Shown in pieces: positions 22,506 through 35,657 of a stretch of DNA of 64,000 nt (positions are counted from its first letter, which is position 1; each line of letters begins with the position of its first letter). Both the position numbers and the translations under genes were made by a program. Source of the stretch: Papaver somniferum (Eukaryota > Streptophyta > Magnoliopsida > Ranunculales > Papaveraceae); NCBI RefSeq assembly GCF_003573695.1, contig NC_039358.1, positions 194,098,418 through 194,162,417 of the forward strand, in the 5' to 3' direction. The notes beneath the pieces were generated by a model. The model was not told the origin of the DNA. It saw only the letters and a list, made by a program, of their open reading frames with translations, and made no database searches.

Positions 22506-25500
22506 TGATCGATGTCATATGCGTCAAAAATAATTACACTTTCTTACTACTCAAAATATATAATATAGCAAGGGCAAGAAAGGATCGTTCCCACAGAGAG
22601 GACCAAGGTTGTCAAGTTGTTTCAGTTTCCTATAATAACAAGGGGGGATTTTCTGTTTTATGTAAAGTAAAATAAAATAAAAGCAAAACATAAAAAGTGA
22701 ATACACAAATCAAGGATGTGAAATATTGGGTAAAGGTTTCATCTTCAATTGTAAACAAGTATTTGAATGTATGAATAAAATTCGTATTTAATCTCGCTAT
22801 CATCAAAACCCCTAGAATACCTTATTGCAAGAATACTCCGTAAATTTCCTAAGTCATCAACACACACATTAGAGTTGCGTATGTGAATTCTACCTAAAGA
22901 ATAACCTAACACCTTGCGCTAATTAAGTTCAATTCCTAGGAGCATTAAGTTTCAGAAATAGGCTAATCAATGCAATTGTTACACATTGCGCATGACAATT
23001 CGGATAAAGGTTAAACTCTACATATGATTACAAGAGTGTATCACTACAAACCGTAATCATATCATGCTACTCGTATTCAAGGTTATCGCTTGGTGATAAA
23101 CCCTAAAATAACTATAAATATGGATGTATGTCAATCAATTCTAGACTCAACCAAACAAACATTCAATCATATTGCAATACATCAATCATGCAATTATTAT
23201 AAACCGTAGAAAGTGAACGATGATTTTGAGAGAAAACTAATTCATAAATCAAATAGCATGCTTGCAAAATCCGACTACAACCTCAAACCAATAATAAAAT
23301 TCTAGCTCATGTTCATGGAATTCATAACAAGAAGAAAGAGAAAAGATTTTCATGTATAAATCCTAGAACAAAAGTAGAAGAAAAGATGAGATCCCTTGTT
23401 TTGATGCTCGGAGTTGTTTTTATAGCTCTCTGTTGTGAAAAGATTCAACCTCCGACTTCTAGACCTAGGCAGTGTAGCCCACAACCTTGGCAGATCCGGT
23501 CCAAGCCCATTCACTTAACATACTAGATATGCTTGTCAGTTTTGTGGAACTGACGAGCCAATTTTATCTAGTAACCCCAGGACCACAGCTAAGTCTTGCC
23601 AAAGATGCTACAACCCAACTTATCTTGCCACCGCCTGTACCAATAATCCTTGTAGCCATCTTCCCATTAGTCTCAGTTGCTTCCGCTGCTGCATTCTCCA
23701 GCTCAGTAAAACTCCAATAATCATCAGCTCTATAACAATGGCAGCAACTCCATTTCAGCTTCAGCGTTTTCTAGGTCACGACCCTGTCACCATCTTGTCC
23801 ACCACTGCCTAACAACAAATTTGTGACTACTACAATTCAGTAACTCCACCTGCAATTTCATCCAACAAGGCTTCAACTGATTCATCCATCCCAACATTTA
23901 TCTAAGCTCATTGTGTAGCTTCAATTTCTCTTAAAAACAGAACTAACACCACATGGAAAACAACTTCATTTCAAACTCAACTCTTCTTCATACCACCAGT
24001 TCAAGCATCAGCATCATTCTCTCCCTGTAATCTTATAAACTTGGCAGCAACACATTTCTTCCAGCCTCCCTTGGCAGCAACACTTTATTTCTGTGTGTTC
24101 AATCCCAGCTTCAATCTCATTCTGAAATCACCAGTTCCCTGGCCATCCAAAATCACAGCATTTCGAACATCCATTCACTTCAATTTCAGTTCAACTGCAA
24201 ACATAAGTTCAATCTCCACAAACCACCAGTACTCAATTACCAGAACCAGCATCTCCACCTTGAACAACAATAATCCATTCCTGAGTCTTACACTTCTAGT
24301 TGCGACTCATTCTACAATTCTCAACAGTTCATCCCCAGCATAACCAAATTTCCCATGTCTGTAGCAGCATCAGCTAAGAGATATTCTCAGATTCATCTTC
24401 TTCCATTTCCAACTGCAATCCCATTCTGCTTGACAGCACCAGATTTATTCTTCCGTGACACAGCAATCCTGTTATTGCAATCACTGCCTAACAACTGCAG
24501 CAGCATTGCAAACCACTACGGCCAAACCCCTTCTTTCCCTGATTCTTTCACTTCTTCTCAGCACCAACAACACAACCAATTACCCTTCTGCAATCTCCGT
24601 GCCACCAACTCCTAAACAGCCCTTACAGCTCACATTGCTGCTCAATCTCACCATCACAGCCAACCACTATCTATCTGCTTCTCTGATTTCCGATTCAGCT
24701 GCATCTTCCACAGCACCGTCACTCCCAAATCAACTCCATAAACCCTTGATAATCACCCTCAGCTGCACCTGTTAATCCTAACATGCATCTAGCCTGCAAT
24801 ATTGAGTTCTCAGACTCAGGCCGTAACTGACCACAGATCCATTCTACCAGAAACGTCTTCTCCTCTGCCTTGATTAATCTCTCGATTTCAGCCGGAAATC
24901 GGCTCAGACCTTCCAACCCATTTCTCCTCTCTCAGTTCCATGACCAACAATCTTCTCAAATTCATTAATCTCTTCCCATCCTGGCTGTATAATAAATTCA
25001 AACGAAACCCATCTTTCATCTTCCTTTACAACTTCTAAACAACCCTTTATTCGATTCTTCCATCAACAAAAACCTAATTTCTCTGAAACCCCAAATCCAT
25101 CATCTCTGAACTTGTAATCACAAGAACAATATTAACAGCTTCTTCTCCTTTCAATCTCAGTTCAGACACAACTTCATCTTCTCGATCTCTCCATGAATTC
25201 TCTCCATGAATTCTGAATAGCAACAGCTCACAAATGAAATTGGGGATGAACAGTGTGAAAGTTTCTCGAGTTGTTTTAGGGTAATAACAATGGGACGGCT
25301 ATCAACACCCATGGGTGGTTTTAGCAATTCTTCTTAAACTCCAGCCGGTAGTCCCTTATTCTCAGATGAGCTCCCGATATCATTCACCCATGAAATGACC
25401 TTTTGCCCTTGTCGTTTCAAATGAGCGTTTTCTCCATCTTTTTTTCTGGATGACTCCATTGCACCTATATAACTCAAAAACACACATAAGATACATAATT

Positions 25501-25565
25501 TACATAAAAAACTCGCAAAGAAAGCATAAACAATAGAAATATCAAGGTGTTTATTACACCTATCA
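22506..25565 (-). repeat. A1 5' LTR (right copy)
   Basis: Pairs with 15300-18312. Ends are TGATCGATGT (plus) and CACCTATCA. The TATA box is at 23417-23424. It contains a short tandem copy of TCTCCATGAATTC at about 25187-25215 that is absent from the left LTR. Confidence 0.9.
23417..23424 (-). promoter_or_regulatory. TATA box of A1 right LTR
   Basis: Minus strand TATAAAAA, matching 16160-16167. Confidence 0.6.
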
Positions 25566-25668
25566 CTCTGTCAAAAGAGATGCAAATGGTGTTGCAGATA
25601 AGCTAGCAAAGAAAGCTAGAATTTCTAAGTCATTTTTTCCTATCAATCTTCCTTCCCACATGATGTAA
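25566..25668 (+). pseudogene. LINE1 ORF2 part 3: end of RNase H
   Basis: Begins with the TSD copy CTCTG (25566-25570). The frame then encodes VKRDANGVADKLAKKAR, the last conserved block of plant LINE RNase H with the final catalytic Asp (ADKLA), and stops at TAA 25666-25668. It joins exactly to 14881-15294 when A1 is removed. Confidence 0.85.
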
Positions 25669-25742
25669 ATGAGTGGATTGATATGGACAACCATGTAACC
25701 TCTTAATTCTATCAATAAATTTATTTTTGCATCAAAAAAAAA
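25669..25742 (+). other. LINE1 3' UTR and poly(A)
   Basis: A 65-bp UTR containing AATAAA, then nine A residues (25734-25742). Just beyond is the candidate TSD ATATTTTACA. Confidence 0.75.
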
Positions 25743-25753
25743 TATATTTTACA

Positions 25754-26578
25754 AGATGTAGTACACGGATTCAATAGGAATAAATAAAATCAATTATACC
25801 AATTTTTGTGACAACGTAGAGTCAAATGGAAATTTAAAGATTAAGACTTAGTATATCAACTGGTCAATCAACAAATCAATAACAATAGTAGCAAGAGTGA
25901 TGAGAATAATAACTCAATTGATAATAGTATTTTAAATAATTAAGCTGATAGCAAATTTTTAATAGATAATATTTAGAAAAATTTTATATGATAAAACTGT
26001 AAAGCTAAAATATTAGATATTATAAATTGAAGTGAAATCAAATTTGAATTAGTTATATGGATAAATATATAACAAACATGAAACTATATCTTGTTACTAA
26101 ATATTAGATTATAAATATTAGCGCAAAGAACTTAGACACACTTATTGGAATATAAATTATAGGATAAGCCGTATTATAATCTAATAGTTGATAGATATTA
26201 AAAAATAATTAGTCTAAAAATTAGAATCGCGTGGACAATTCAATACTAGAAGTACAGTGAGATTAGTATATTTGATAGATCCTGAATGTCATATAGAAAC
26301 TTTATTATAAAGCATCTTCTAATGTACTTAGAACCAGTAATTTATTGAAATAGAATATAGCCTTTTGAACTTAGAGACGCAAATTTTAGTTGTAGAAATC
26401 CATATAGGTTTGTGTTTCATTTCTTGTAGTTTCGAACTCATTATTGAGTTTTTGCGCAGTTATAAGTATGTGCAGTACTTATACATAGGAGGGAGATAGT
26501 ACTTTTGAATAAGGTGGGGAGTTTTAGAAGACTAGAAGGTGGTTCGATTTTCGAGGAAAAATGAATAAGGTGGGAAAA
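25754..26578 (+). other. G1 internal 3' part and polypurine tract
   Basis: AT-rich, no ORF. From about 26300 it matches 29396-29685 and 32555-32754 (shared TCTTCTAATGTACT and TCGATTTTCGAGGA), the sequence before each G-family LTR. It ends in AAGGTGGGAAAA, a PPT directly before the LTR TGTAAGG. Together with 1-901 the G1 interior is only about 1.7 kb, so G1 is non-autonomous. Confidence 0.65.
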
Positions 26579-29395
26579 TGTAAGGACCCTCAAGCTCATC
26601 AACGCTATTTGACTGGTCTAGCGATGGTCAAGATACGATTTAGCCGCTAGTGACTCGATTAGTTTGACAAAAACTTTAATTAATAGAAATTAATCTAACA
26701 ACAATTTAGATACAAAACTAGTATTGTTAGATAGGTCTCGAAAAGTTACGTGGAATGGACTACTCGAACGTGTCATTCAGATACCGGAAGAAGGAGATAT
26801 CATCAGATATGTACGAAGGGTGATTGTGATTTCTCTCATTGACCGCATGGCTGCCCTTATCAATTTAATGGGTTCCTTAATATTTTCCCTTAGCCTTATC
26901 TCAAGACCAGATCGAGAAGATACGTTTATTTCTTTCTTCTCTTCTTTCTTATTTTTTTCTTATTCTTCCTTTTGTGTTCATTCCTGCTGATGGTTTGAAC
27001 GATTCTGAGATTGAGATAAGATGAGAATGATCAAGAATTAAGTGTTGTCGGTGGTGTTCTTGTTGTTTGATCGTGAGATGCAGGAGAGATGACGATTTGT
27101 AGATAAAACAGAAAGTTAGGATTTCCATTTGGGTTTAAGATATGGAGGAATTGATTAATTAAAAGAGGATTTGAGTAGTTGGTGATGAACAACAAAAGGG
27201 GTTGATGTTTAATTAAAATTCTAAAGATTGATTCGGTGATGAATCGATGGATTAGGATTTCATGAGAAGAATTCTGAGAAGATTTAGAAAGTGAATCTGA
27301 TGTTATCGATAGATGATTAGAAGTGGGTTTAGTTGATTGTGGAACCGGACAAGATTAATTGGATGATATGGAGTTATTTGTGAAGAATTGAAGAGTTAGG
27401 GTTCTGCTCTTCACTAAAACAGAAATTAGGGTTTAATTGAGAACCAGTGGTGTTGATTCGAAGATTGATTTAAGTTCAGAGAAGATTTGAGGTAATTGTT
27501 CTTCTCAGTGATTCTAGTAAAGTTATTTAATTCCTATATTGAAGTTGTATGATTGTTAATGAACTCAAAGTTAAGATAGTTATCATGGTTATGTGATGGA
27601 GATATAAACTTTGTGGTTGACTTGAGTTACAGGTGAATTATATGGAATAAGAGAGTAATAGGATTATTATGTTTTTAAGTTGAGAATAAATAATCTGGTG
27701 ATACAGGTATGAGTGGATTGGATAACAGTTGGGAGTGAAGTGCGATTAAAATGAAAGTTGCAGATTAGGTTTGAGTCTGTATTGCAGTTGGGTTTGAGAT
27801 GAATATGAACTTAGGTTAAATGCCAGGAAGGTATAGTTTAGAGATGGAGATGCAGGGATGGTTCTGTAGAATGAATGAGACTGAAGTTGCATGTAATGAT
27901 GGTTTGGAAAGTGCGTAATCTTGGATATGTTAAGAGAGTTAGAATGGATGAGTGATTATAGATATTACTAATGAACATAATTGAGAAGTTGCAGTTGAGG
28001 AAAGACTAGTGGCTCGATAAGTATAAGTTGGACTTAGTATTGGTGGTGTATTGGAGCTGTATTGGTGGTGTATTTATTGCAGGTCATGAGAATTAGTAGA
28101 GAAGGTGTTGCATAGAGCTACAATTGCACGTACAGTGAATTATCAGTTTTAATTGAGTTATGAAGATTTGATTTGATGAAGTGTATTTTTTAGATTTGTA
28201 GTTGTACGGCTTGATGGTAGTCTATATGAAGGCTTGTAACCGCTATTGCAGGTAAGCCGAGTTTATGGTTGTGAATTAGTTATGAAGCTTACATAACTTG
28301 AATGTATGATTGAAGTGACATAGTTGAAGTTGATATTTTGTGTATAATATGGTTGAATTGAATTAATGAAGTACAAGTTAGTTATTTAAAAAGTGTTAGT
28401 TTGAGTTGTGGGTATGTTGAGCCTTTTGGCTAAACTCTCAGAGTGCTTGTATGATTAACAGTTAGTCTATTTAACAACGGTCGATTCAAAAGGATGAACC
28501 ACTGGATCGTGGATCTCGAGGTAGGCGTGGCTTGTCATCAAAAGAGGTGGGAATTTACATTTAACTCTTTTGAAACCATTATTGTTGCTTTTATAAAAGT
28601 TTATGTTTAGCAAACTCATGCATTGTCTGTTTGTGCATTCCATTCATTGTTTAGTTTATATGATTGATAGTTTTGTTGATTTTTTAAATATTTCTATGGT
28701 TTGGAAAGGACTTGTAATGTTTTGTTTGTAAATATGAATTGTTATGCGAAATAAGAATTTCCACCTGTGGTATATAGGATACGCTCCTTCACATTTATAC
28801 CTACTTACTTTCGAGCTTTTATGTTTATATTGTTCGTATGTTTGCGAGTTCGGAATTGACGACCTCCATATATACTATTAGGTGTGAATTTGCGAGTTCG
28901 GAATTTACAACCATATTATAATTGAAGAAGGGGTTTGACCATATACGTGTTTGTTTATTTCAGTGACTTGGTCACTGTTTAATGTTTGGGAAAGCATGTA
29001 TTGTTTTCCAAGTCTTGCCCATGATTTCTTGAAAGTTAAATGTTATTTCTATTGGGCACCTCTTTTAGGGATGATATGCTCACCCATTCCCACTTTCAGT
29101 TTTAGAGACAGATCAGAGTTGCGCAGCGAAAGCTTCAAGGATTGATTTCGTTAGTTGGTTAACTTCTGCTATGTTTATTGTGTCGTATATTCTATTTGTA
29201 AACCAAATGACTATTGTATAAGTATCATGTGAGAGGAGTTCTTTTATATATATATTTCAGGGCGGGGCTAGTTTCTGGGTTAAGTTTTGTAGCAGATTTC
29301 TTAATTGAATGCTTAAGTAAATGTTTTAGATCCTTAGTGCCTCTGTATTCGTTAATCTCTTGGATTAGTCAGCAGCTAGATTTTGGGACGCTACA
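26579..29395 (+). repeat. LTR A of G1 (gypsy-type)
   Basis: Starts TGTAAGGACC and ends GACGCTACA (TG...CA). It is related to LTR B and C through its start, the block GGTAGGCGTGGCTTG and the block GGGCACCTCTTTTAGGGATG near the end, but clearly more diverged. The TGTAAGG start and this end block remind me of Del/Tekay-type chromovirus LTRs. No coding. Confidence 0.7.
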
Positions 29396-29685
29396 ATATC
29401 TTCTAATGTACTAAGAACCAATAGTCTATTAAAATAGAAATTAGTCTACCGAACCTAGAACTACAAATTTTAAATATTAGTTGTAGAAAGACATATAGAT
29501 TTTTGTTTTGTTTCAAAATTTGTTTCGAACTCATTTGAAATGAGTTAGTTTTTTCGCGCGTTTGTAAGTATGAACAATACTTGCATATAGTCGAGAGTTA
29601 GTATTTATTTATAAGGTGGGGAGTTTTAAAGATTCAAACGGACGGTTCGATTTTCGAGGACAAAAATGATATAAGTTCGGGAGAA
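29396..29685 (+). other. G-family internal 3' fragment before LTR B
   Basis: Begins directly after LTR A with no PBS, and matches the PPT-proximal part of 25754-26578 and of 32047-32754. It ends in TCGGGAGAA. The rest of this element is missing or lies left of G1. Confidence 0.6.
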
Positions 29686-32046
29686 TGTAAGGAACCGCAA
29701 GCACATCAACGCTATTTGACTAGTCAAGAGACGTATTAGCTGCTAATGACGTAATTAAGTAAATACGGACACTTCCCTCTTCAGAACACCTTCTAAACTG
29801 ACTAGTGCCATTGGATAGATCTCGAAAAGTTATGCGAAATTGACTACAAGTACGCCCAAATCGGGCACCGGGTGAAGAAGATATTGCACTCGGAAATTTG
29901 GGTATCGAAGTTTGACAAAAGTCAACCGGAGTTGACTCTACCGTTGACCGTTTCTTTGACTTGACCGGACCTTTCATTTGTCTGGAACTCTCTTTTTGGT
30001 CAGCCCTTAGTAGTGTTCTATACACTTGTTTAGGTCCGTTAGAGTAAGAATTAGATGTATCTCTAAAACTGAAACTGTAGTACGCCCGATATAGTTTATG
30101 TTCATGTAAAGTTTGTTTCATTTGGTTGATAATTGAGTGAGTTATGCTTCCTAGAATATGACCCGTTGAAACTGTGATTCTGTGTAAGCAATGGCAAGAG
30201 TCGATAACAATGAGACTTTATAGATAGGTTCCAGTTAGAAATGGAAATGGTGACCAATACTTAGAATATTTATGAGTTATTGGTGAAGAAGATAAGTGAG
30301 TCAGCCGAGTTAGTTTTCTGACTCAGCTGAGTCGGTGCGAGTCAGACCAGTTCGGGTCTTGGGTTGGATAAATGGGTCGGATTGTGGGTTGACCCGATGG
30401 GTCAGTGGGTGGGTTAGCGGATCGGGTTGGTGTACCGGGCCGGATCAGGCCAGTGGGCTAGGTTTAGAGCCAGATTTAATATTTTGATGTTTTAGACCCT
30501 TTATGGTCTGAAATAGCTTTGGGTTCCTTTTGCAAAGTTGTAGGGTTCCTATTTGGACAAGTAGATATTATAGAACTATTAATAAAATTAGAGCCATTAG
30601 TTATTCCACTTAGTCTATAACTAGAAACTTGTATGAGATTATGATATGAGTCTTGTATTAGCCTTTTGTCTAATTTATTAGAATACTTCTGTGATTAACA
30701 GTTAGTCATTATTAACAACGAACGATTCAGAGGATGGATCAGTGGATTGTGAATTTCAAAGTAGGCGTGGTTTGCCTTCAATATCAGGTGTGAATTCTTG
30801 TAACCTTCTTGTAATCATTAAGTTACTTTCATCTGCGTGCATGATGTGTAAGCATATTGTTTTGTAATTCAATGGGTATGTTGTGTGATATATGTGGTGT
30901 GGTTTCCCCGCCAAGAGTGTCTGTGTTTCCCCATAGCTCTTGGCTAAGTTTTGTAGGGAAATGCTACGTTGTTTGAATATTACTGTAGTAGGCCGGCTTT
31001 ACCCCGGTTAAATATTATTACATTTTATTGTCTTAAGATAGTAGTCCGGCTTTACCCCGGTTCAATATTACTTAGTAATCCGGCTTTATCCTGGTTTATT
31101 ATTAAATACACTTTATATTTTTGGGAAGTCACTCGTGCATATCATACTTGATTGTTCAGTCTTAGTAGTATGACTGGGTTACTATGACTTTGACTTAGGA
31201 AGATATTCTAGGTTCATGACTGGAGATGGTCATTATTTTGAGACTTCGGTCTATGAATAATGATTGAGTCTTTTGTGAACATGTTGTGCGGGGTTAGATC
31301 ATAGTAATCAAAACCTTATTATACTCTAAACTTAGATGGTGGCATTTGAATTTATGAGGTGTACATGTTCCAATATAATATCTTACGGTACCTGGATTCA
31401 TGCTATCATTTGAGACTGGAGTTATTCCTAGCATCCCCTTCTCCATTGAGTGAGATGAGGTTAGGATAACATATATTTAGGTTGTTTAATTCAATTCTCG
31501 TAGATCCATCCATTGGTGGATGTTTCATGGATATTGCCACGACGGATGCAATGTCCGGGGAAAAGAGTTGAAGCAATCTTCTGCTTCGTGTTGTGTGTAA
31601 AATGTGTTATCTGTTTTCTTCTATTATTCAGTTTTAATTTCATTATCTCTTAGAACTTTTAAGCATGTTAGTGATTACTTGTAAGTTATGTGTTTCCGTT
31701 GGGCACCCCTTTGGGATGACGTGCTCACTCGTTCCCGCTTCAGTTTCAGTAATCAGAAGAAATGGTGTGCGTGAAGATATTCGTATTCGTTGCTTAAAGG
31801 TTTTTGCGATGTTAGAGATGTTGTGAATCCTTTATATATCTTTATTCTTTATTTATTCTGTAAAACAACACATTAATATATTCATATCACTCGAGAGATC
31901 TTTATTTATACAATATCAGAGTGCATGGGTTTGTTTTTGTAAAAGGCTTATGTGATTGAGTTTCTTAAGATCGGTAATATAGGTTTGATGTTTCAATTAG
32001 GTTGTAATCTTATTAGCTAAGCAGGTGATTAGGTTAGGGCGTCACA
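29686..32046 (+). repeat. LTR B (gypsy-type)
   Basis: From TGTAAGGAACCGC to AGGGCGTCACA. Nearly collinear with LTR C but lacking the 0.64 kb segment found there at about 33107-33747. It contains short repeats of CCGGCTTTACCCCGGTT near 30995-31095 and two copies of a CCCCGCCAAGAG / CCCCATAGCTCTTGG inverted motif near 30905-30945. The 29720-30121 minus ORF is a chance ORF. Confidence 0.75.
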
Positions 32047-32754
32047 AGTTGGTATCAAAGCTCACTATTAGATCTTACATGGAAACAATAAATAATGGCT
32101 AGTACCATTTGGTGAACTAGATTAGTTTAAACTGGGATGAGCTGAGAGATAAATCTTAATCACGAAAAGAAATCAATAACTAAAATATTTATTTGGTTGA
32201 CTGAATTGTTTGTTTGGTTGTGTGTATATTTAGTGAAGTAAAAATTGTAGGGCAACCAATTATATTATGTTTTGCAAAGCTAATAGAGAATAGAGAATAA
32301 TCGGTTTAAGAAGTATGAGCATGTAGACAATCCAATACAATTTTTTTTGGTGATATTAGTATATTTGATAGATCCCAAAAGTCACATATGAATTATTTGA
32401 GTACCTTGGCTTATACGTAGAGCTATCAATTTATTGAGATAGAGAATTAGTGTGAAGAACTTAGACTTATTTATTTATTAGTGTTTAAATCAGTATACCT
32501 GAGGTTGATAATTTTGATTGATATATTACAGAATCATATAGAACCTTTATGATAGAGTATCTTCCAATGTACTAAGAACCAATAGTCTATTAAAACAGAA
32601 ATTAGTCTACCAAACCTAGAACTACAAATTTTAAATATTAGTTGTAGAAAAACATATAGTCGAGAGTTAGTATTTCTTTATAAGGTGGGGAATTTTGAAG
32701 ATTCAAAAGGACGGTTCAATTTTCGAGGACGAAAATGGTATAAGGTGGGGAGAA
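32047..32754 (+). other. Short interior between LTR B and LTR C
   Basis: Opens with PBS TGGTATCAAAGCTCA (32050-32064), the tRNA-Met type. It continues with the block that matches bases 1-130, then joins the 3' block ending in the PPT AAGGTGGGGAGAA. Only 708 bp and no ORF, so the B-C unit is a deletion derivative. Confidence 0.7.
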
Positions 32755-33284
32755 TGTAAGGAACCGCAAGCACGTCAACGCTATTTGACTAGTCAAGAGA
32801 CGTAGCCGTTAATGACGTAATTAATTAAATACAGACATTAATTAATAAGAATTAATGAAATTATAATTTTAACATGAAACTAGTACCATTGGATAGATCT
32901 CGAAATGTTATGAGAAATGGACTACAAGTACGCAGAAATCGGACACCGGGTGAAGAAGATATCACACTCGGAAATTTGGGTATCGAAGTTGGACAAAAGT
33001 CAACCGGAGTTGACTCTGCCGCTGACCATTACCGTTGATCGTTTCTTTGACTTGACCAGACCTTTAATTTGACTATGCCTCTCTTTTTGGTCAGCCCTTA
33101 GTAGTGTTCTAGATACCCAATAGTAAATCTTTTTAATTTAAATTTAATTGAATTTTTGGTGGGAAGAAGTTTATCTTCTTCTTCTTTTGGTTTTGTCTAG
33201 CAGGTATTGTAGCAATTTAGTGTTATTTTGAGAGTGAATCATGAGTTTTCTAAGGTGGTTGTGGTGTTGTTAGGAATTTAGTAG

Positions 33285-33358
<74 letters not shown>

Positions 33359-35657
33359 TAGAGGTTTCTTTTGGAGATAAATTGTGTAGAATAGATAGAG
33401 AGATAGTGATGATTATGTTAGTTGTTGATGATAATATCTGACATATCAAAGTCTAGTTAGAGGTTGAGTAGATTCAGTAGGATAGAAATATAGTTGAGGG
33501 ATGAATCATGATGTTCTTAGTTGAGTTTGTTAATGGAGATAATTAATTAATGAGGAACATGATGAGAAGGTTGATGGAGGTGATGGAAACTTAGTGAAAC
33601 AATCAGAGTAAACCCTTTTAAATTCATCCTAGTATGTTTAATATATGGGTAGCTTTTCCATATAAAAAATACTTGGAAACCAGTTATATTCTTGATGTAT
33701 GAAAAATCCATGATTTTATGTGAATTAATGTATGCTCTCTGCTCAATTTGTATACACTTGTTTTGTCCGTTAGAGTAAGAATTAGATGTGGCTATATAAA
33801 ATGAAACTGTAGTACACCGAGTATAGTCTATGTTCATTTAAAATTTGTTTCATTTGGTTGATAATTGAGTGAGTTATGCTTCCTAGAAAATGATCCGTTG
33901 AAATTGTAATTCTGTATAAGCAGTGGCAAGAGTCGATAACAATGAGACTTTATAAATATGTTTTAGTTAGAAATGGAAAATATTCAGTATGCAAGAATTG
34001 TAGAGCGTATTCCCGTGTTTCTAATGATCCCTAGTTTGTTTAATTTGGATTTATAGGATGTAACCTAGAGACCTTCAAAGTAGACCACACGAACTATTTT
34101 GGTGACCAACACTTGGAATATTTCTGAGTTATTAGTGAAGAAAATGAGTGAGTCAGCCGAGTTAGTTTTCTGACTCAGCTGAGTCGGTGCGAGTCAGACC
34201 AGCTCGGGTCTTGGACTGGGTAAACAGGTCGCGTCGAGGGTTGAACAGATGGGTCAGTGAGTGGATTAGCGGGGTGGGTTGGTGTACCGGGACGGATCAA
34301 GCCAGTGGGCTAGGTTTAGAGCCATATTTAGTATTTTGGTTGTTTGGACACTTAATGGTCCGATATAGCTTTCGGTTCCTTCTGCAAAGTTGTAGGGTTT
34401 TTCGAGGGATTTCCGATGATACCCAATTTGACCCTATTTGGATAAGTAGATATTATTTTATACCAAAATCACTTATTACTAGGTTATAGAACTATTAATA
34501 AAATTAGAGCCATTAGTTATTCCACTTAGTCTATAACTAGAGACTTGTATGAGATTATGATATGAGTCTTGTATGAGCATTTTGTCTAATTTCTTAGAGT
34601 ACTTGTGTGATTAACAATTAACCGTTATTAACAACGAATAATTCAGAGGATGGATCAGTGGATTGTGGATTTCAAGGTAGGCGTGGTTTGCCTTCAATAT
34701 CAGGTGGGAACTCTTGTAACCTTATTGTAATCATTAAGTTACTTTCATCTGCGTGCATGAAGTGTAAGCATATTTTTTTTGTAATTCAATGGGTATGTTG
34801 TGTGATATGCGTTGTGTGGTTTCCCCGCCAAGAGTGTCTTCGTTTCCCCATAGCTCTTGGCTAAGTTTAGTAGGGAAATGCTATGTTGTTTGAATATTAC
34901 CTTAGTAGGACGGCTTTACCCCGGTTAAATATTTACGTTTTATTGTCTTAAGATAGTAGTCCGGCTTTGCTCCGGTTGATTATTATATATACTTTATATT
35001 TTGGGGAAGTCACTCTGCATAATATATTTGATTGTTCAGTCTTAATAGTATGACTGGGTGACTATGACCTTGACTTATGAAGAATTTCTAGGTTCATGAC
35101 TGGAGATGGTCATTATTTGGAGACTTATGTCTACAAATAATGATTGGGCCTTTTGTGAACCTGCTGTGCAGGGTCAAATCATAGTAATCAAAACCTTATT
35201 ATATTCTAGACTTAAGTGGTGGCATTTGGATTTTGAGGTATACGCATTCCACAATAATATCTTACGGTAACGGATTCATACTATCATTTGAGACTGGAGT
35301 TATTCCTAGCATCTTCTTCTACATTGAGTGAGATGAGGTTAGGATAACATATGTTTAGGTTGTTTAATTATATTCTCGTAGATCCATCCGGTGGTGGATC
35401 TTTCATGGATATGGCCACGATGGACGGAATATCTGGGGAAAAGAGTTGAAGCAATCTTCTGCTTCGTGTTGTGTGTAAAATGTGTTATTTGTTTTCTTCT
35501 ATTATTCAGTTTTAATTTCATTATCTTTTAGAACTGTGAAGCATGTTAGTGATTACTTGTAAGTTATATGTTTCTATTGGGCACCCCTTTGGGATGATGT
35601 GCTCACTCGTTCCCGCTTCAGTTTCAGTAATCAAAAGAAATGGTGCGCGTGAAGATA
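32755..35657 (+). repeat. LTR C, interrupted by the CACTA element
   Basis: Starts TGTAAGGAACCGC and follows LTR B to GCGTGAAGATA, where the CACTA terminus begins. The missing last 270 bp or so (as in LTR B 31780-32046) should lie beyond the CACTA's other end, outside the window. It holds an extra 0.64 kb segment with a long TA microsatellite. Confidence 0.75.
33289..33354. repeat. (TA)n microsatellite, about 33 units
   Basis: Uninterrupted TA dinucleotides within the segment of LTR C that LTR B lacks. Confidence 0.95.

Larger units (their letters stand above)
15300..25565 (-). mobile_element. A1: Athila-like gypsy element without pol
   Basis: A 10.3 kb LTR retrotransposon on the minus strand inserted in the LINE1 RNase H region. 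LTRs of about 3.0 kb end in TGATAGGTGT... and ...ATCGATCA. The PPT (AAGTGTGGGGAAATT) and the PBS (TGGCGCCGCTGTCGGG) fit the Athila/Tat type. The 4.2 kb interior lacks protease, RT, RNase H and integrase and holds only one frameshifted ORF (21062-22371). Sampled LTR stretches differ by about 1-3 percent, so the insertion is fairly recent relative to LINE1 decay. Confidence 0.87.
902..25743 (+). mobile_element. LINE1: full-length degenerate L1-type LINE, split by S1 and A1
   Basis: An L1-clade non-LTR retrotransposon on the plus strand. In order it shows a 5' UTR, ORF1 (DUF4283-like plus zinc knuckle), ORF2 (endonuclease, reverse transcriptase, zf-RVT, RNase H), a short 3' UTR and an A tract at 25734-25742. 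A candidate 10-bp TSD, ATATTTTACA, is present at 892-901 and 25744-25753; it is AT-rich, so the 5' boundary is provisional. Two LTR elements (6243-14875 and 15300-25565) are nested in the 3' third of ORF2. Without them the LINE is about 6 kb, normal for plant L1. Many stops and frameshifts make it inactive. Confidence 0.85.

Noticed and set aside
29720..30121. 133-codon minus-strand ORF
   Set aside because: Lies wholly in LTR B; the same region in LTR C is broken, so it is a chance ORF.
34187..34489. 100-codon plus ORF in LTR C
   Set aside because: Not open in the matching part of LTR B; no domain.
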